Source of the DNA: Nitrospirota bacterium
Lineage (GTDB): Bacteria > Nitrospirota > Leptospirillia > Leptospirillales > Leptospirillaceae
Length of the DNA: 64,000 bases
Direction: 5' to 3'
NCBI GenBank assembly: GCA_021810805.1
Contig: JAJZHW010000006.1
Coordinates: forward strand, 1 to 64,000
Shown here: positions 21,448 to 31,319 of the stretch, piece by piece
How the letters are laid out: every line of letters begins with the position of its first letter
Numbering within the stretch: position 1 is the stretch's first letter
Program-made: the position numbers and the translations under genes
Notes under the pieces: generated by a model
Told to the model about the DNA's origin: nothing
Seen by the model: the letters and a program-made list of their open reading frames with translations, nothing else
The model's database searches: none

Positions 21448-22257
21448 TCACTCCTCCGGGGGCTCCTCCCGGGAGGATCGCCTCTGGCGCGCCGGGGCAC
21501 AGATCCCCCGACGGCTTTCCAGAACGAAGTCGCGGATCTCCGTGAGCTCGGGAAGGTCGAAGGAGAGGGCCTCCAGGGCGCGTCGCTGGAGGGGGGCCGA
21601 GAGGAGCCATTCCCGGTAGAAACGCTCCACAGCCTCGATGGTCGCAGGGGAAAATCCTGCCCGGCGAAGCCCCACGCGATTGATCGTCCGGAGGGTGTGG
21701 GTGCCGTCCATAATGGCAAAGGGAGGGACATCCCGGCTGGTCCGGGAGCCTCCCCGAAGGAGGGCCAGGCGACCGATCCGCACGAACTGGTGGACGAGAA
21801 CGCCTCCCGACAGGAAGGCCCCGGCCCCCACCGTTACGTGGCCCGCCAGGAGAACATTGTTCGCAAGGATCGCCCCGTCTTCCACCGTGCAGTTGTGGGC
21901 CACATGGGATCCCGACATCAGAAGTGTCCGGGAGCCGACCAGGGTCCGGGAGCCCTCCCGGGTTCCCCGATGGATGGTGACGTATTCCCGGATTTCGTTT
22001 TCATCCCCTATCACCGTCTGGGTCGGGGCCCCCTTGTAGCCATGGTCCTGGGGCTCGTGGCCAACCACCGCTCCGGGGTGGAGTCGGTTGGATCGCCCCA
22101 TGGTCACATGGGGGCCGACGGAGACCCGCTCCATGAGGACCGATCCCTCACCGATGGACGACGGACCGAGAAGAACGCAGAAGGGACCGATCGAAACGTT
22201 GTCCCCAAGCTCCACCGTCCGGTCGACCACCGCGGTGGGATGGACGCTAGTCCCCAT
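21448..22257 (-). CDS. lpxA: UDP-N-acetylglucosamine O-acyltransferase
   Basis: 269 residues. First enzyme of lipid A synthesis; transfers a hydroxyacyl chain from ACP to UDP-GlcNAc. The N-terminal two thirds is a left-handed beta helix of hexapeptide repeats (VHPTAVVDRTVELGDNVSIGPF onward). The catalytic histidine is in SGSHVAHNCTV. The C-terminal helices begin near NRVGLRRAGFS. The start overlaps the cimA stop by 11 bases, so it is the last gene of the long alaC-to-lpxA operon. The rest of the lipid A genes are not in the window. Confidence 0.95.
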   Translation of the reverse strand: MGTSVHPTAVVDRTVELGDNVSIGPFCVLLGPSSIGEGSVLMERVSVGPHVTMGRSNRLHPGAVVGHEPQDHGYKGAPTQTVIGDENEIREYVTIHRGTREGSRTLVGSRTLLMSGSHVAHNCTVEDGAILANNVLLAGHVTVGAGAFLSGGVLVHQFVRIGRLALLRGGSRTSRDVPPFAIMDGTHTLRTINRVGLRRAGFSPATIEAVERFYREWLLSAPLQRRALEALSFDLPELTEIRDFVLESRRGICAPARQRRSSREEPPEE

Positions 22258-23851
22258 GCCGGAGCGCCCCCGAGGTCAGAAGGTAGTGCTCGACGCTGTC
22301 CTTGAGGGCATCGAGGGAGGCTTCGATGACATTTTCCGAAACGCCCACCGTTCCCCACTTCCGGCGACCATCGGAGGATTCGACGAGAACTCTCACCCGG
22401 GAGGCCGTGCCGGCGCTTCCCGACAGGACCCGCACCTTGTAGTCGAGAAGGGCGATGTGCCGAACTTCCGGATAGAAGGTCGACAGAGCCTTCCGCAGGG
22501 CATTGTCTAAGGCATTGACCGGACCGTTCCCGAGGGCCGCAGTGTGTTCGCTCTGGGCGCCTACCCGGACCTGGACCGTCGCCTCGGAATACCCCTCCCC
22601 TTCCCCGCGCCCCATGGCAATGCGGAAAAAGTCGATGCGAAAAAAGGGCGGGGTCCGTTCGAGGGCCTGGCGCATGAGGAGCTCGAAGGAGGCATCGGCC
22701 CCCTCGAACTGGTAGCCGGCAAACTCCATCTCCTTGAGGCGGGAGAGAAGCGGGGCGAGATGGGAGTCCCCGTCTTCGAGCGCCAGACCATATTGCCGCG
22801 CCTTCTCCACAAGGTTGGAGCGACCGGACTGTTCGGAGAGAAGGATGCGCTGTCGGTTGCCCACAAGCTCCGGACGAATGTGCTCGTAGGCCCGGGAGAC
22901 CTTGCGGACGGCGTGGACGTGCACTCCGGCCTTGTGGGCAAAGGCCGACTCACCCACAAAGGGCATGTTCTTGGGAAGGGCCCGGTTGGAGAGCTCCGAG
23001 ACGAAGGCGGCAGAATCGCGAAGCCGGGCCAATTCGGAGGGCTCCATCACCTGAAAGCCCATCTTGAGGGCGAGGTTGGGGGCAACGGAGACGAGGTTGG
23101 CATTCCCGCAGCGCTCCCCAATTCCATTGATTGTTCCATGGACCTGCCGGGCCCCCGCCCCCACAGCCGCCAGGGAATTAGCCACGGCCAGTTCCGAGTC
23201 GTTGTGGGCATGGATGCCGATGGCTCCCCCCACATCCTTCGCCACGCGGGACGTGGCCTCAGCCACACGATGGGGAAGGCTTCCTCCGTTGGTGTCGCAA
23301 AGGACGATCCAGTCGGCGCCCGCTTCCCGGGCCGCCCGGACGGTCTCCAGGGCAAAGTCCGCATCGTCGGCAAAGCCGTCAAAAAAGTGCTCGGCATCGT
23401 AGACCACCTCTCGGGCGTTCTGCTTGAGATAGTCCACCGTCTCCCGGATCATCGCAAGGTTCTGCTCCCGGGAGAGCCCCAGGATCTCCCGGACATGGAG
23501 GTTCCAGGACTTTCCGAAGATGGTCACAATAGGGGTCCGGGCCTCCAGAAGGTCGGCGACAATGGGATCTTCAGAGACACGATTGCCCGCCTTCCGGGTG
23601 CTCCCGAAGGCGGCGATCCGGGAGTGCTTCAGCTCGATGTCCCGGACCCGGGCAAAGAACTCCCGATCCTTGGGGTTGGCGCCTGGCCATCCCCCCTCGA
23701 TCATGGAGATCCCCAGCGAGTCCAGAAGGGCGACGATCCGAAGCTTGTCCTCAAGGGTATAGGAAATCTCTTCCATCTGAGCTCCATCCCGGAGCGTCGT
23801 GTCGTAAAGGAAGACCCGGCCCGAAGGATCCTCCTCCCGGGGCTTAGCCAC
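22247..23851 (-). CDS. cimA: (R)-citramalate synthase
   Basis: 534 residues. Condenses pyruvate and acetyl-CoA to citramalate, opening the threonine-independent route to isoleucine. The N-terminal TIM barrel has [22 protein letters not shown], the metal-site HAHND motif and [27 protein letters not shown] and a C-terminal LeuA-type regulatory domain (about 400-525) follow. The opening YDTTLRDG...SYTLEDK marks the CimA branch rather than LeuA. The start is GTG, overlapping the lysC stop by 8 bases. Its place in a threonine/lysine operon fits branched-chain supply from pyruvate. Confidence 0.9.
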   Translation of the reverse strand: MAKPREEDPSGRVFLYDTTLRDGAQMEEISYTLEDKLRIVALLDSLGISMIEGGWPGANPKDREFFARVRDIELKHSRIAAFGSTRKAGNRVSEDPIVADLLEARTPIVTIFGKSWNLHVREILGLSREQNLAMIRETVDYLKQNAREVVYDAEHFFDGFADDADFALETVRAAREAGADWIVLCDTNGGSLPHRVAEATSRVAKDVGGAIGIHAHNDSELAVANSLAAVGAGARQVHGTINGIGERCGNANLVSVAPNLALKMGFQVMEPSELARLRDSAAFVSELSNRALPKNMPFVGESAFAHKAGVHVHAVRKVSRAYEHIRPELVGNRQRILLSEQSGRSNLVEKARQYGLALEDGDSHLAPLLSRLKEMEFAGYQFEGADASFELLMRQALERTPPFFRIDFFRIAMGRGEGEGYSEATVQVRVGAQSEHTAALGNGPVNALDNALRKALSTFYPEVRHIALLDYKVRVLSGSAGTASRVRVLVESSDGRRKWGTVGVSENVIEASLDALKDSVEHYLLTSGALRHGD

Positions 23852-25085
23852 GTGCGGGATCCCCCGGCTCGTTTTTGTCCAGACCGAAGCAGGAATGGAT
23901 CACGCGGGCCGCCAGCTCGCCGTATTTTTCATCGATGAGGCAGGAGATCTTGATCTCGGAGGTGGAGATCATCAGGATGTTGATCCCTTCGGCTGCCAGG
24001 GTCTCGAACATCCGGGCGGCGACGCCGGAATGGGAGCGCATGCCCACCCCCACGATGGAAATCTTGCTGATGTCCTCCCGGATCTTGACCTCTCCGGCAC
24101 CGATGCGGGTGGCGACATCCCGGGCGATCCGCAAGGTCTTGCGGGCCTCGGAGCGGGGAACGGTGAAGGAGATATCCGTCAGATGGTCCTGGCCCACGTT
24201 CTGGACGATCATGTCGACAATGAGGGCATTGTCGGAGAGCTCCCGGAAAAGCGTCGCCGCCAGCCCCGGCCGATCGGGAACGTCGCAGACGACCACCTGG
24301 GCCTGGTTTCTGTCGAGCGTCACCCCTGAGACAACCATCTGTTCCATCGTCCTGTCTTCCTCCGTCACAAGTGTTCCCGGATCCTCGGAAAAGGTCGAGA
24401 GGACCCGGAGGGGCATCCGGTAGCGCATGGCGAACTCCACCGAGCGCGAATGGAGAACCTTGGCCCCCAACGCCGCCATCTCGAGCATCTCCTCGTAGGA
24501 GATCCGGTCGAGTTTTTTGGCCCGGGGAACCATATTGGGATCGGCGGTGAAGACGCCGGTCACATCGGTGTAGATATCGCAGCGATCGGCGGCAATGGCC
24601 ACGGCGAGAGCCACGGCGGTCGTGTCCGACCCTCCCCGACCGAGGGTGGTGACGTCCTCGGAGGGAGAGATTCCCTGAAAACCGGCCACCACCGGCACAA
24701 CCCCTTCCTTGAGGGAGTGCTCGAGGCGGGCCCCGTCGATCCGTTCGATCCGGGCCTTGGTATGGGTGCTGTCCGTATGGATCCCCACCTGCCGTCCGGA
24801 AAAGGAGCGGGCCGGGATGCCGTTGGAGGAGAGGGCCATGGCCAGCAGGGCACTGGTAATGCGCTCTCCCGACGAGAGGAGCATGTCGAGCTCCCGGTCC
24901 GAGGGATCGGGGGTGATCTCATGGGCCAGGCGGATCAGACGATCGGTGTCTCCCGCCATCGCGCTCACCACCGCCACCACTTCGTGCCCTTCCTGCCGAA
25001 CCTTCGCCACCCGCCCGGCCACGTGGCGGATGCGGTCGATATCACGGACGGAGGTTCCGCCGAACTTCATGACGATTCGCGACAT
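23844..25085 (-). CDS. lysC: Aspartate kinase
   Basis: 413 residues. Phosphorylates aspartate, the committed step to lysine, threonine and methionine. The KFGGTSV motif is at the N-terminus, [13 protein letters not shown] and [11 protein letters not shown] mark the kinase core, and two ACT domains (about 270-410) give amino-acid feedback control. A single-function enzyme, not fused to homoserine dehydrogenase. AAAGGACGAC precedes the ATG. It lies nine bases after the apgM-like gene. Confidence 0.96.
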   Translation of the reverse strand: MSRIVMKFGGTSVRDIDRIRHVAGRVAKVRQEGHEVVAVVSAMAGDTDRLIRLAHEITPDPSDRELDMLLSSGERITSALLAMALSSNGIPARSFSGRQVGIHTDSTHTKARIERIDGARLEHSLKEGVVPVVAGFQGISPSEDVTTLGRGGSDTTAVALAVAIAADRCDIYTDVTGVFTADPNMVPRAKKLDRISYEEMLEMAALGAKVLHSRSVEFAMRYRMPLRVLSTFSEDPGTLVTEEDRTMEQMVVSGVTLDRNQAQVVVCDVPDRPGLAATLFRELSDNALIVDMIVQNVGQDHLTDISFTVPRSEARKTLRIARDVATRIGAGEVKIREDISKISIVGVGMRSHSGVAARMFETLAAEGINILMISTSEIKISCLIDEKYGELAARVIHSCFGLDKNEPGDPARG

Positions 25086-25094
25086 GTCGTCCTT

Positions 25095-26399
25095 TCACGC
25101 AAATTTTTTATCCTGGCGCCCTGCAAAAGCGGCCTCTTCGGAAAAGAGACGATCGTTCCATTGCTCCATCGGGAAGATCGGGGCGGACTCCGCCGCCGCT
25201 TCCGTCATTCGCGCCCCGGATCTCTCCGGCCTTTTCAGGGCGTCTCCGGTCACCAGGAGCGCAGGAACGGGTCCCGCATCGTGATTTCCGGTCAGAGGGG
25301 AGCTCCGGTGGTCCGAGGTCAACCCCAGGGCCCCCAGATCTCCCGAGTGGAGCATCCGGGAGAGGGGCTCCAGGACCTCCCGGTCAAAGCGCTCGAGAAA
25401 GCGTCGCTTTCCCTCGGGATCCCTCCGGTGGCTGGCCATGTCGAAGCCCTCCACATGGAGAACCACCCTCCGGGCCCCCGACAAAAGGGCGGCCACGACC
25501 TGGGCCAGCTTTTCTCCGAGATCGGTGTCGGTCTCCCCTGTCGCCCGGCACAGGGGAAGGTCGGAGTATCCGGCCATCCGACCCAGGGCCCGGACAAGAG
25601 GCGCCTGCGCCACAAGAGAGCGCCCCGGGTGAGGGAGCCGCGGGAGCTCCGGACGGGGGCCTCCGCCCCAGAGCCACAGACCCGGCTCTCCGGGCCCCCC
25701 CCTCCTGCCTCGGGCGAGATCAAACCGCGTCACCTCCCGGGCAAACCAATCCAAAAGATCCGGGGGAGCCACCGCCTCCCGCCTGAGCCGCCCCGTCCGG
25801 GGAGGAAGGCCGGAGGGCGGAATCCCTTCCCCCGCCACCGGACCAGAAAAGGCGGCCACCATCCGGAGGATCCGCCCCCCTTGCTCCCTCCCGGAAGAGC
25901 CCCGGGACGTGCCCATGGGAGAAAAGGATCGGTCGAAGACCGGAAGAAGGTCAAATTTCCGTTCGGCGGGAAGGCGGGGAAGAAGGGCCTCCCAGAGATC
26001 CGACTCCCAGGTCGGATCGTTCACGTAGGACTGAAGAAGGCCGTCCCTCTCCCCCGAGGAGTAGCGGACGGGGGTCGCCACATAGAACCATGATGGTCGA
26101 GGAGCCGGGGCCCGGAGAGGGAGACTGTCGGCAAGAAGGGACAGGAGCCCTCCCCGGGAGGGAAGCGCGTCACCGGCCCTTCCGAGCCCCAGAAGGGCCG
26201 CCACCCCCCGCTCCGAGGTCACCGCCTCCCTCGGGGCCCCGTCCTGAGGGTCCAGACGGACGAGCTCTCCCCCACCGGAGAGGCGATCCAGCGCCGGAGT
26301 GCGGGCGCACTGGAGCGTCGTCGGTTCGCCCGGAGACTCCGCCAGTCCGTCCGCCACGATCAGGAGGGATCCTCCGGGACGCCCCCCGGAGCTCCTCAT
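25095..26399 (-). CDS. ApgM-like alkaline-phosphatase-superfamily protein, proposed homoserine kinase
   Basis: 434 residues, related to cofactor-independent phosphoglycerate mutases of the archaeal type. The first metal motif LLIVADGLAE is followed by TPALDRL. Late motifs HVEGFDMASH and LTSDHRSSPLTGNHDAGPVPALL supply the other metal ligands. A subgroup of this family found in threonine operons without thrB has been proposed to act as homoserine kinase; this gene lies between thrC and lysC and no thrB is in the window. The middle of the protein is arginine- and glycine-rich and diverged. ATG at 26399 overlaps the thrC stop in ATGA; the longer upstream frame is not used. True mutase activity cannot be ruled out. 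Confidence 0.8.
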   Translation of the reverse strand: MRSSGGRPGGSLLIVADGLAESPGEPTTLQCARTPALDRLSGGGELVRLDPQDGAPREAVTSERGVAALLGLGRAGDALPSRGGLLSLLADSLPLRAPAPRPSWFYVATPVRYSSGERDGLLQSYVNDPTWESDLWEALLPRLPAERKFDLLPVFDRSFSPMGTSRGSSGREQGGRILRMVAAFSGPVAGEGIPPSGLPPRTGRLRREAVAPPDLLDWFAREVTRFDLARGRRGGPGEPGLWLWGGGPRPELPRLPHPGRSLVAQAPLVRALGRMAGYSDLPLCRATGETDTDLGEKLAQVVAALLSGARRVVLHVEGFDMASHRRDPEGKRRFLERFDREVLEPLSRMLHSGDLGALGLTSDHRSSPLTGNHDAGPVPALLVTGDALKRPERSGARMTEAAAESAPIFPMEQWNDRLFSEEAAFAGRQDKKFA

Positions 26400-27463
26400 G
26401 AAAATCCCAGAACGGCGAGAACCTCTTCCTTTCTGGCAGGAACGCGGATCTCGGAGGTCTGCGTGCGAAAGACCGCATCGGGATCCTTGAGGCCATGGCC
26501 CGTCAGGGTCAGGACGATGCTCTCGCCCCCCGAAAATGCACCGGCCCGGGCTTTCTTCAAGCATCCCGCCAATGAGGCGGCCGAAGCCGGTTCGCAGAAG
26601 ACGCCTTCTCGAGAGGCCAGGAGGTTATAGGCCTCAAGGATCTCTTCGTCTGTCACTGAAAAGATCGTCCCCCCGGAGTCCCGAGCCGCGTCGAGGGCCC
26701 CCTGCCAGGAGGCCGGATTGCCGATACGGATCGCCGAGGCCACCGTTTCGGGCTTCTCCACCACATGGCCCAGCACGATGGGAGCGGCCCCTTCCGCCTG
26801 AACGCCCATCAGACGGGGAAGGGCCGACGACAGGCGCCCCGCCTCACGGTAGGCCCTGTAGCCGGCCCAGCTGGCGGTGATGTTGCCGGCGTTCCCCACC
26901 GGGAGAAAATGATAGTCGGGAGCCGAGCCCATTTGGTCGACGATCTCGAAGGCGACGGAGCGCTGACCCTCCAGCCGGTCGGGGTTGACGGAGTTCACCA
27001 GGGCAATGGGGTGGGTGCTGGCCACCTCCCGCACAATGGAGAGCGCCTGGTCAAAAAGCCCCTCCACCTGGATCACCGTGGCCCGATGGACGATGGCCTG
27101 AGCCAGCTTTCCCCGGGAGATCTTTCCGTCGGGGATGACGACAAAGACCCGGAGGCCGGCCCGCACCCCATAGGCGGCGGCCGAGGCGGAGGTATTCCCG
27201 GTCGAGGCACAGATGAGGGCGCGGGCCCCCCGGGCGGCCGCCCGGCTGACGGCCAATGTCATGCCCCGGTCCTTGAAGCTTCCGGTGGGGTTGGCCCCCT
27301 CGAACTTGGCATGGAGAGAGACCGGGACGGGGAACTCCCGGGCGATCCGCTCGAGGGGAATGAGAGGGGTTCCGCCCTCCTGCAATGTCACGATGGAATC
27401 CGGGTCGGGGGATCCGAAAAAGGGGGCGTACTCGGCCATAATGCCGCGCCATGTGGTCTTCAT
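26396..27463 (-). CDS. thrC: Threonine synthase
   Basis: 355 residues, the short PLP form. Converts O-phosphohomoserine to threonine. It begins MKTTWRGIMAEYAPFF, typical for the family, with EGGTPLI, the cofactor lysine in NPTGSFKDRGM, STGNTSASAAAYG, and the phosphate-binding VGNAGNITA. The ATG shares one base with the hom stop (TGATG), so the genes are translationally coupled. The much longer open frame upstream overlaps hom and is rejected. Confidence 0.95.
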   Translation of the reverse strand: MKTTWRGIMAEYAPFFGSPDPDSIVTLQEGGTPLIPLERIAREFPVPVSLHAKFEGANPTGSFKDRGMTLAVSRAAARGARALICASTGNTSASAAAYGVRAGLRVFVVIPDGKISRGKLAQAIVHRATVIQVEGLFDQALSIVREVASTHPIALVNSVNPDRLEGQRSVAFEIVDQMGSAPDYHFLPVGNAGNITASWAGYRAYREAGRLSSALPRLMGVQAEGAAPIVLGHVVEKPETVASAIRIGNPASWQGALDAARDSGGTIFSVTDEEILEAYNLLASREGVFCEPASAASLAGCLKKARAGAFSGGESIVLTLTGHGLKDPDAVFRTQTSEIRVPARKEEVLAVLGFS

Positions 27464-28815
27464 CACGAAAGGGCCCCTTCCATGGGTGCGGATTCGATGC
27501 GAATGACGACGGTCTTTTCCGTCACGTGAGGAGAGTGGTCGATAATGGTGAGAGCCTCCCGAACCCGGGATTCCGTGGCCCGATGGGTCGTCACCACCAC
27601 CGGGACGGAGCCCCCTCTCTGGCGTCCCTTCTGGATCACCGACTCGATGCTGATTCCCCGCTCTCCCAGGACCCCCGAGAGATAGGAAAGCGTCCCCGGC
27701 TGGTCGTGGGCCATGAAGCGAAGATAGTACTCCGAGGCAATGGAGTCCAGGGCGCAGAGGGGACGGGGAACCCGGAGGGAAAAGGGGAAGCCCAGCGCGG
27801 GGACCTGCCCCCGGGAGCCGTGGGAGATCCCCCGGGCGCACTCCATCACATCCCCCATCACCGCCGTGGCCGTCGGATCTCCCCCCGCCCCGCGACCGAA
27901 GAGAAGGAGTGGGCCCAGGGCCTCGCCGAGAAGCTCGATGGCATTGAAGACGCCGTCCACCTCGGCAAGCATGCTGGTCTCCTCCGGGAGAAAGCAGGGA
28001 TGGACGCGCACGTCGATGGTCTCGCCCTGATCGGAGGCGATCCCCAGAAGTTTGAGAACATAGCCGAACTCCCGGCCAAAATCGAGATCGATCGGCTGGA
28101 TGTGCCGGATCCCCTCGACAGGGACGGAAGGGAGTGCGACGGGAGATCCAAAGGCCATGGCGGCGAGGATCGAGATCTTGTGGGCCGAGTCGATCCCGTC
28201 GATGTCGAAGGTGGGGTCCGCCTCGGCATATCCCAGCCGCTGGGCCTCCTTGAGGGCGGTTCCGAAGTCCACCCGGTCCCGGCTCATGGAGGAGAGGATG
28301 TAGTTGCAGGTGCCGTTGATGATCCCCGAGACCTTGAGGATACGGTCTCCGGCCAGGCTCTCCCGGAGGGTCCTCAGGATGGGGATGCCCCCCCCCACCG
28401 AGGCTTCAAAGCCCAGGTCGACGCCATGGCGGGCGACGGCCCCGAAGATCTCTTCCCCATGGTGGGCAAGAAGGGCCTTGTTGGCGGTCACGACAGACTT
28501 CCCTGCGGCAATCGCCTCGAGGACAAAGGTGCGGGCGGGCTCAAGCCCCCCCATCAGCTCCACCACCAGGGGAATACTCGGGTCGTTGAGGATCTCCCGG
28601 GCATCGGAGGTTTTCCGGCATCCCTCGGGAACGTTCAGGGCCGCAAGGGCGGCAGGGCTCCGGTCACAGACGGCCCCCAGAACCAGCGGAAAGCCCAGGC
28701 GCTGGGCCAGCAGGGAGCTCTCCCGGAGGAAGAGCCGAACAAAGCCCTGCCCCACCGTTCCGAGTCCGATGACGCCGACCTTCACGGCATTCTTGTTGTC
28801 GTGGTGCGTTGTCAA
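27463..28815 (-). CDS. hom: Homoserine dehydrogenase
   Basis: 450 residues. Reduces aspartate semialdehyde to homoserine with NAD(P)H. The Rossmann motif KVGVIGLGTVGQGF is near the N-terminus. VVTANKALLA, EASVGGGIPILRTL, the conserved GIINGTCNYIL and AQRLGYAEADPTFDIDGIDSAHK follow. A C-terminal ACT domain (about 355-435) is expected to bind threonine. The start is TTG at 28815 with AAGGA eight bases upstream. It lies 21 bases downstream of the exported-protein gene. Confidence 0.96.
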   Translation of the reverse strand: MTTHHDNKNAVKVGVIGLGTVGQGFVRLFLRESSLLAQRLGFPLVLGAVCDRSPAALAALNVPEGCRKTSDAREILNDPSIPLVVELMGGLEPARTFVLEAIAAGKSVVTANKALLAHHGEEIFGAVARHGVDLGFEASVGGGIPILRTLRESLAGDRILKVSGIINGTCNYILSSMSRDRVDFGTALKEAQRLGYAEADPTFDIDGIDSAHKISILAAMAFGSPVALPSVPVEGIRHIQPIDLDFGREFGYVLKLLGIASDQGETIDVRVHPCFLPEETSMLAEVDGVFNAIELLGEALGPLLLFGRGAGGDPTATAVMGDVMECARGISHGSRGQVPALGFPFSLRVPRPLCALDSIASEYYLRFMAHDQPGTLSYLSGVLGERGISIESVIQKGRQRGGSVPVVVTTHRATESRVREALTIIDHSPHVTEKTVVIRIESAPMEGALS

Positions 28816-28836
28816 AGGATCATTCCTTCCGGATTG

Positions 28837-29514
28837 TCACTGCTTCATGAAAGGGTTGGAGAGGGGAAGGGGGATGGTCTTGCCCTCGTCGAGAAGGACA
28901 TCCCGGTAAGCCCGAAGATAGGCGGCCACGGGAGCGTCGGGGAGATAGTCGGGGGAGATGTCGGCATTGTAGACGAGAACCTGGAGCTCCCGCTCGCGCC
29001 CGTCCTGCCCCTTGTAGTCCCAGATGAGGACCGCATCCTTGGGAAGATTGATTCCCTTGGCCTGGGAGAGGACATCGGCGTGAATCACGCGCGGCGGAAC
29101 CCCCTGGAGCGGAACGGGAAGGATGTCCCGAAGGCGCCAGGTGGGAGGCGCCCCCACCCCTCCGAAGGAGGCGGTGACAAGGACCGCCTGAAGAGCCCTG
29201 TCCCGGAATTCAAACTGAAACTCCGGCGTCATTTTTCCCTGTCCCAGCGGGGTGGGCGAGTAAAAGAGAAAGCGGTCGGTGGGGTGCGCGTCGTAGTCGG
29301 TATAGATCCCGCAGGGAAGCTCGGTGGAGCTTCCCCGGCGAGGGACCAGCGTGGGATCGCCCTTTTTGAAGATCGCCAGGATCCTGTCGGGAGAGTCTCC
29401 CAGACTCCAGCTCCAGGCCGAGGCCGTCGCCGGGTGGACAAGCGCCGGGATCGCCATCGAGGAGGCAAAGAGCAACGAGAGAATGGGCGTGCGGAGTTTT
29501 CGGGAAAGGATCAT
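28837..29514 (-). CDS. Exported protein of unknown function inside the threonine operon
   Basis: 225 residues. A clear signal peptide (MILSRKLRTPILSLLFASSMAIPALVHPATASA, likely cleaved after ASA) is followed by a mainly beta-strand mature part with no cysteine cluster or repeat. Segments such as FQFEFRDRALQAVLVTASFGG and DAVLIWDYKGQDGRERELQVL suggest alternating strands. I do not recognise a family. The ATG overlaps the alaC stop in ATGA and hom starts 21 bases after its end, so it is locked into the amino-acid operon although its product leaves the cytoplasm. Confidence 0.75.
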   Translation of the reverse strand: MILSRKLRTPILSLLFASSMAIPALVHPATASAWSWSLGDSPDRILAIFKKGDPTLVPRRGSSTELPCGIYTDYDAHPTDRFLFYSPTPLGQGKMTPEFQFEFRDRALQAVLVTASFGGVGAPPTWRLRDILPVPLQGVPPRVIHADVLSQAKGINLPKDAVLIWDYKGQDGRERELQVLVYNADISPDYLPDAPVAAYLRAYRDVLLDEGKTIPLPLSNPFMKQ

Positions 29515-30713
29515 TGGGGGGCTCCCACCATACCCGGGCGACTCTTCGAGAGAAAGCGCCGGATGTTCATTGTGGCCTGACGGATGCGGCTCTCGTTTTC
29601 CACGAGGGCAAACCGAACGTGGTCGTCGCCCATGGAGCCGAATCCCACACCGGGGGAGACGCCCACCTGGGCTTCGCTCATCAGAAGCTTCGAAAACTCC
29701 AGGGATCCCATCGTCTCGAACTGCGGCGGGATCTTCGCCCAGACGAACATCGAGCCCTTGGGCATGGGGACATCCCACCCCGAACGGGTCAGGCCGTCCA
29801 CCAGCACATGGCAGCGACGCTCGTAGACCTTGGCAATCTGAGAGGGGAAGTCGTCCATCTGGTTCAGGGCGATGATGCTGGCAATCTGGATCGGCTGAAA
29901 GGTCCCGTAATCGAGATAGCTCTTGAGGCGGGTCAGCGCGGTCACGATTTCGCGATTGCCCACGCAGAAGCCCACCCGCCATCCCGGCATGTTGTAGCTT
30001 TTCGAGAGGGTGTAGAACTCGACGCCCACATCCTTGGCCCCGGGGGTCGAAAGAAAGGAGGGAGCCCGATATCCGTCAAAGGTGATGTCGGCATAGGCCA
30101 GATCGTGGATCACATAAAAATTCCGCTCCTTTGCCAGAGCAACGACCTTTTCGAAGAGCCCTTCCGGAGCGGTCATGGCGGTGGGGTTGTGGGGAAAGCA
30201 CAAAAGGAGGGCCTTTACTGGTCCACCGGCCCGGTCCAGGGCCTCCAGGATCTCCTCCCAGACGTCACGCCCGGGGATCATGGGATAATGGGTCACCGAG
30301 GCCCCGGCCAGAACGAAGCTGAAGGAATGGATCGGGTAGGTCGGATTGGGGACCACCACCCGGTCGCCGGGGTCGATTGTCGCCAGCGAGAGGTGGGCCA
30401 GACCCTCCTTCGATCCGATGGTCACCACCGTCTCGGTGTCCGGGTCGAGCGTCACCCCATGGCGTCGGGCGTACCACGCCGCAATGGCTTCGCGCAGCCT
30501 CGGGATTCCCTTGGATGCGGAGTAGCGGTGATTTTTTCCATTCCTGACCGCTTCGACGAGCTTGTCGACGATGGGCGGAGGGGTGGGGAGATCGGGATTT
30601 CCCATTCCAAGGTCAATGATATCCTCCCCGCGTCGTCGGGCGGCCACCTTGAGTTCATTGACGGCGCTGAAGACATATGGGGGAAGCTGGGTGATCCTTT
30701 TGAATTCCATCAT
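29511..30713 (-). CDS. alaC: Alanine transaminase AlaC-type class I aminotransferase
   Basis: 400 residues. It begins MMEFKRITQLPPYVFSAVNELK, the AlaC signature opening, then GEDIIDLGMGNPDLPTP, YSASKGIPRLREAIA, and the PLP lysine motif TLSKSYNMPGWRVGF. AlaC makes alanine from pyruvate using glutamate; the same fold includes diaminopimelate aminotransferases, which is an alternative because lysC is in the operon. Two ATG codons in tandem (30713, 30710) are candidate starts; GGAAGG lies 11 bases upstream. The frame extends further upstream but the family starts here. First gene of the operon. Confidence 0.85.
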   Translation of the reverse strand: MMEFKRITQLPPYVFSAVNELKVAARRRGEDIIDLGMGNPDLPTPPPIVDKLVEAVRNGKNHRYSASKGIPRLREAIAAWYARRHGVTLDPDTETVVTIGSKEGLAHLSLATIDPGDRVVVPNPTYPIHSFSFVLAGASVTHYPMIPGRDVWEEILEALDRAGGPVKALLLCFPHNPTAMTAPEGLFEKVVALAKERNFYVIHDLAYADITFDGYRAPSFLSTPGAKDVGVEFYTLSKSYNMPGWRVGFCVGNREIVTALTRLKSYLDYGTFQPIQIASIIALNQMDDFPSQIAKVYERRCHVLVDGLTRSGWDVPMPKGSMFVWAKIPPQFETMGSLEFSKLLMSEAQVGVSPGVGFGSMGDDHVRFALVENESRIRQATMNIRRFLSKSRPGMVGAPQ

Positions 30714-30811
30714 GGCAGACGGGGCCTTCCTTCTTGGCATCCGGAGGCGAAAACCGGAGGCAACCTCTGGGCTCGGCCCCGAAACCTCTTCCGGAGCTTT
30801 CCCATCTGTCA

Positions 30812-30840
30812 ATTATTGCAAATTCTCCTGCCCCCTGCAA
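30812..30840 (-). promoter_or_regulatory. Candidate sigma-70 promoter of the alaC-lpxA operon
   Basis: On the minus strand TTGCAG (30835-30840) and AATAAT (30812-30817) are 17 bases apart, about 100 bases before the alaC start. The -10 matches five of six positions. Confidence 0.5.
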
Positions 30841-31265
30841 CGGATCGAGCCCCGGAGATCCATTTCGGTTCTCCGAGATGCCGCCCCCTTCCCCGCCCTT
30901 TTTCATCGACGCGACAAACCCTATGGAGCAGCCGTTCCGAGGGAGAAAATGCGATGGGACAGAGGGAACGGGCGAACAGGCAACCGCCAGGATCCGAGAG
31001 AGGCTCAAGAAAAGGGAATCGCCATCAGAGACAAGAAGAATTTCGGCCAGAAGAATGGATTTCCCCCTCCCGGACGATCCGGCTTCCCGAGTCGGGACTT
31101 GAAGGATCTCTCACGCAACAGTAATCGTCAACAGACCTCGATGCGTCTTTCTCTCACCCTGTTCGACAGATGAGATCGGGTCAATCTCCTCACACGGGAG
31201 GGAAATGGACGGGCCGGGGAGCCCTCTTTCCCGGCCATCAAACGCGTGATCTCCCGCATCTCTTC

Positions 31266-31274
31266 TGGTAAAAT
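31266..31274 (+). promoter_or_regulatory. Candidate extended -10 promoter of the 2044-codon gene
   Basis: TGG followed by TAAAAT (TG at 31266-31267, -10 at 31269-31274) is an extended -10 element. No good -35 is visible. Transcription would begin about 40 bases before the TTG start at 31320. Confidence 0.35.
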
Positions 31275-31319
31275 ACGACGAAGGAAACATCCCCTCTTTC
31301 ACAAAGATCGGACGGCCAT

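Larger units (their letters stand above)
30714..31319. other. Divergent intergenic region with promoters on both strands
   Basis: About 600 bases between alaC (minus) and the giant GGDEF-EAL gene (plus). It holds the candidate promoter for alaC (30812-30840) and an extended -10 box for the plus-strand gene (31266-31274). The rest contains no supported gene. Confidence 0.5.

Noticed and set aside
27464-27841. N-terminal extension of thrC
   Set aside because: The added residues overlap hom in another frame; the family start is MKTTWRG at 27463.
27451-29580. 709-codon plus-strand open frame
   Set aside because: Antisense to hom and the exported-protein gene; no recognisable domain.
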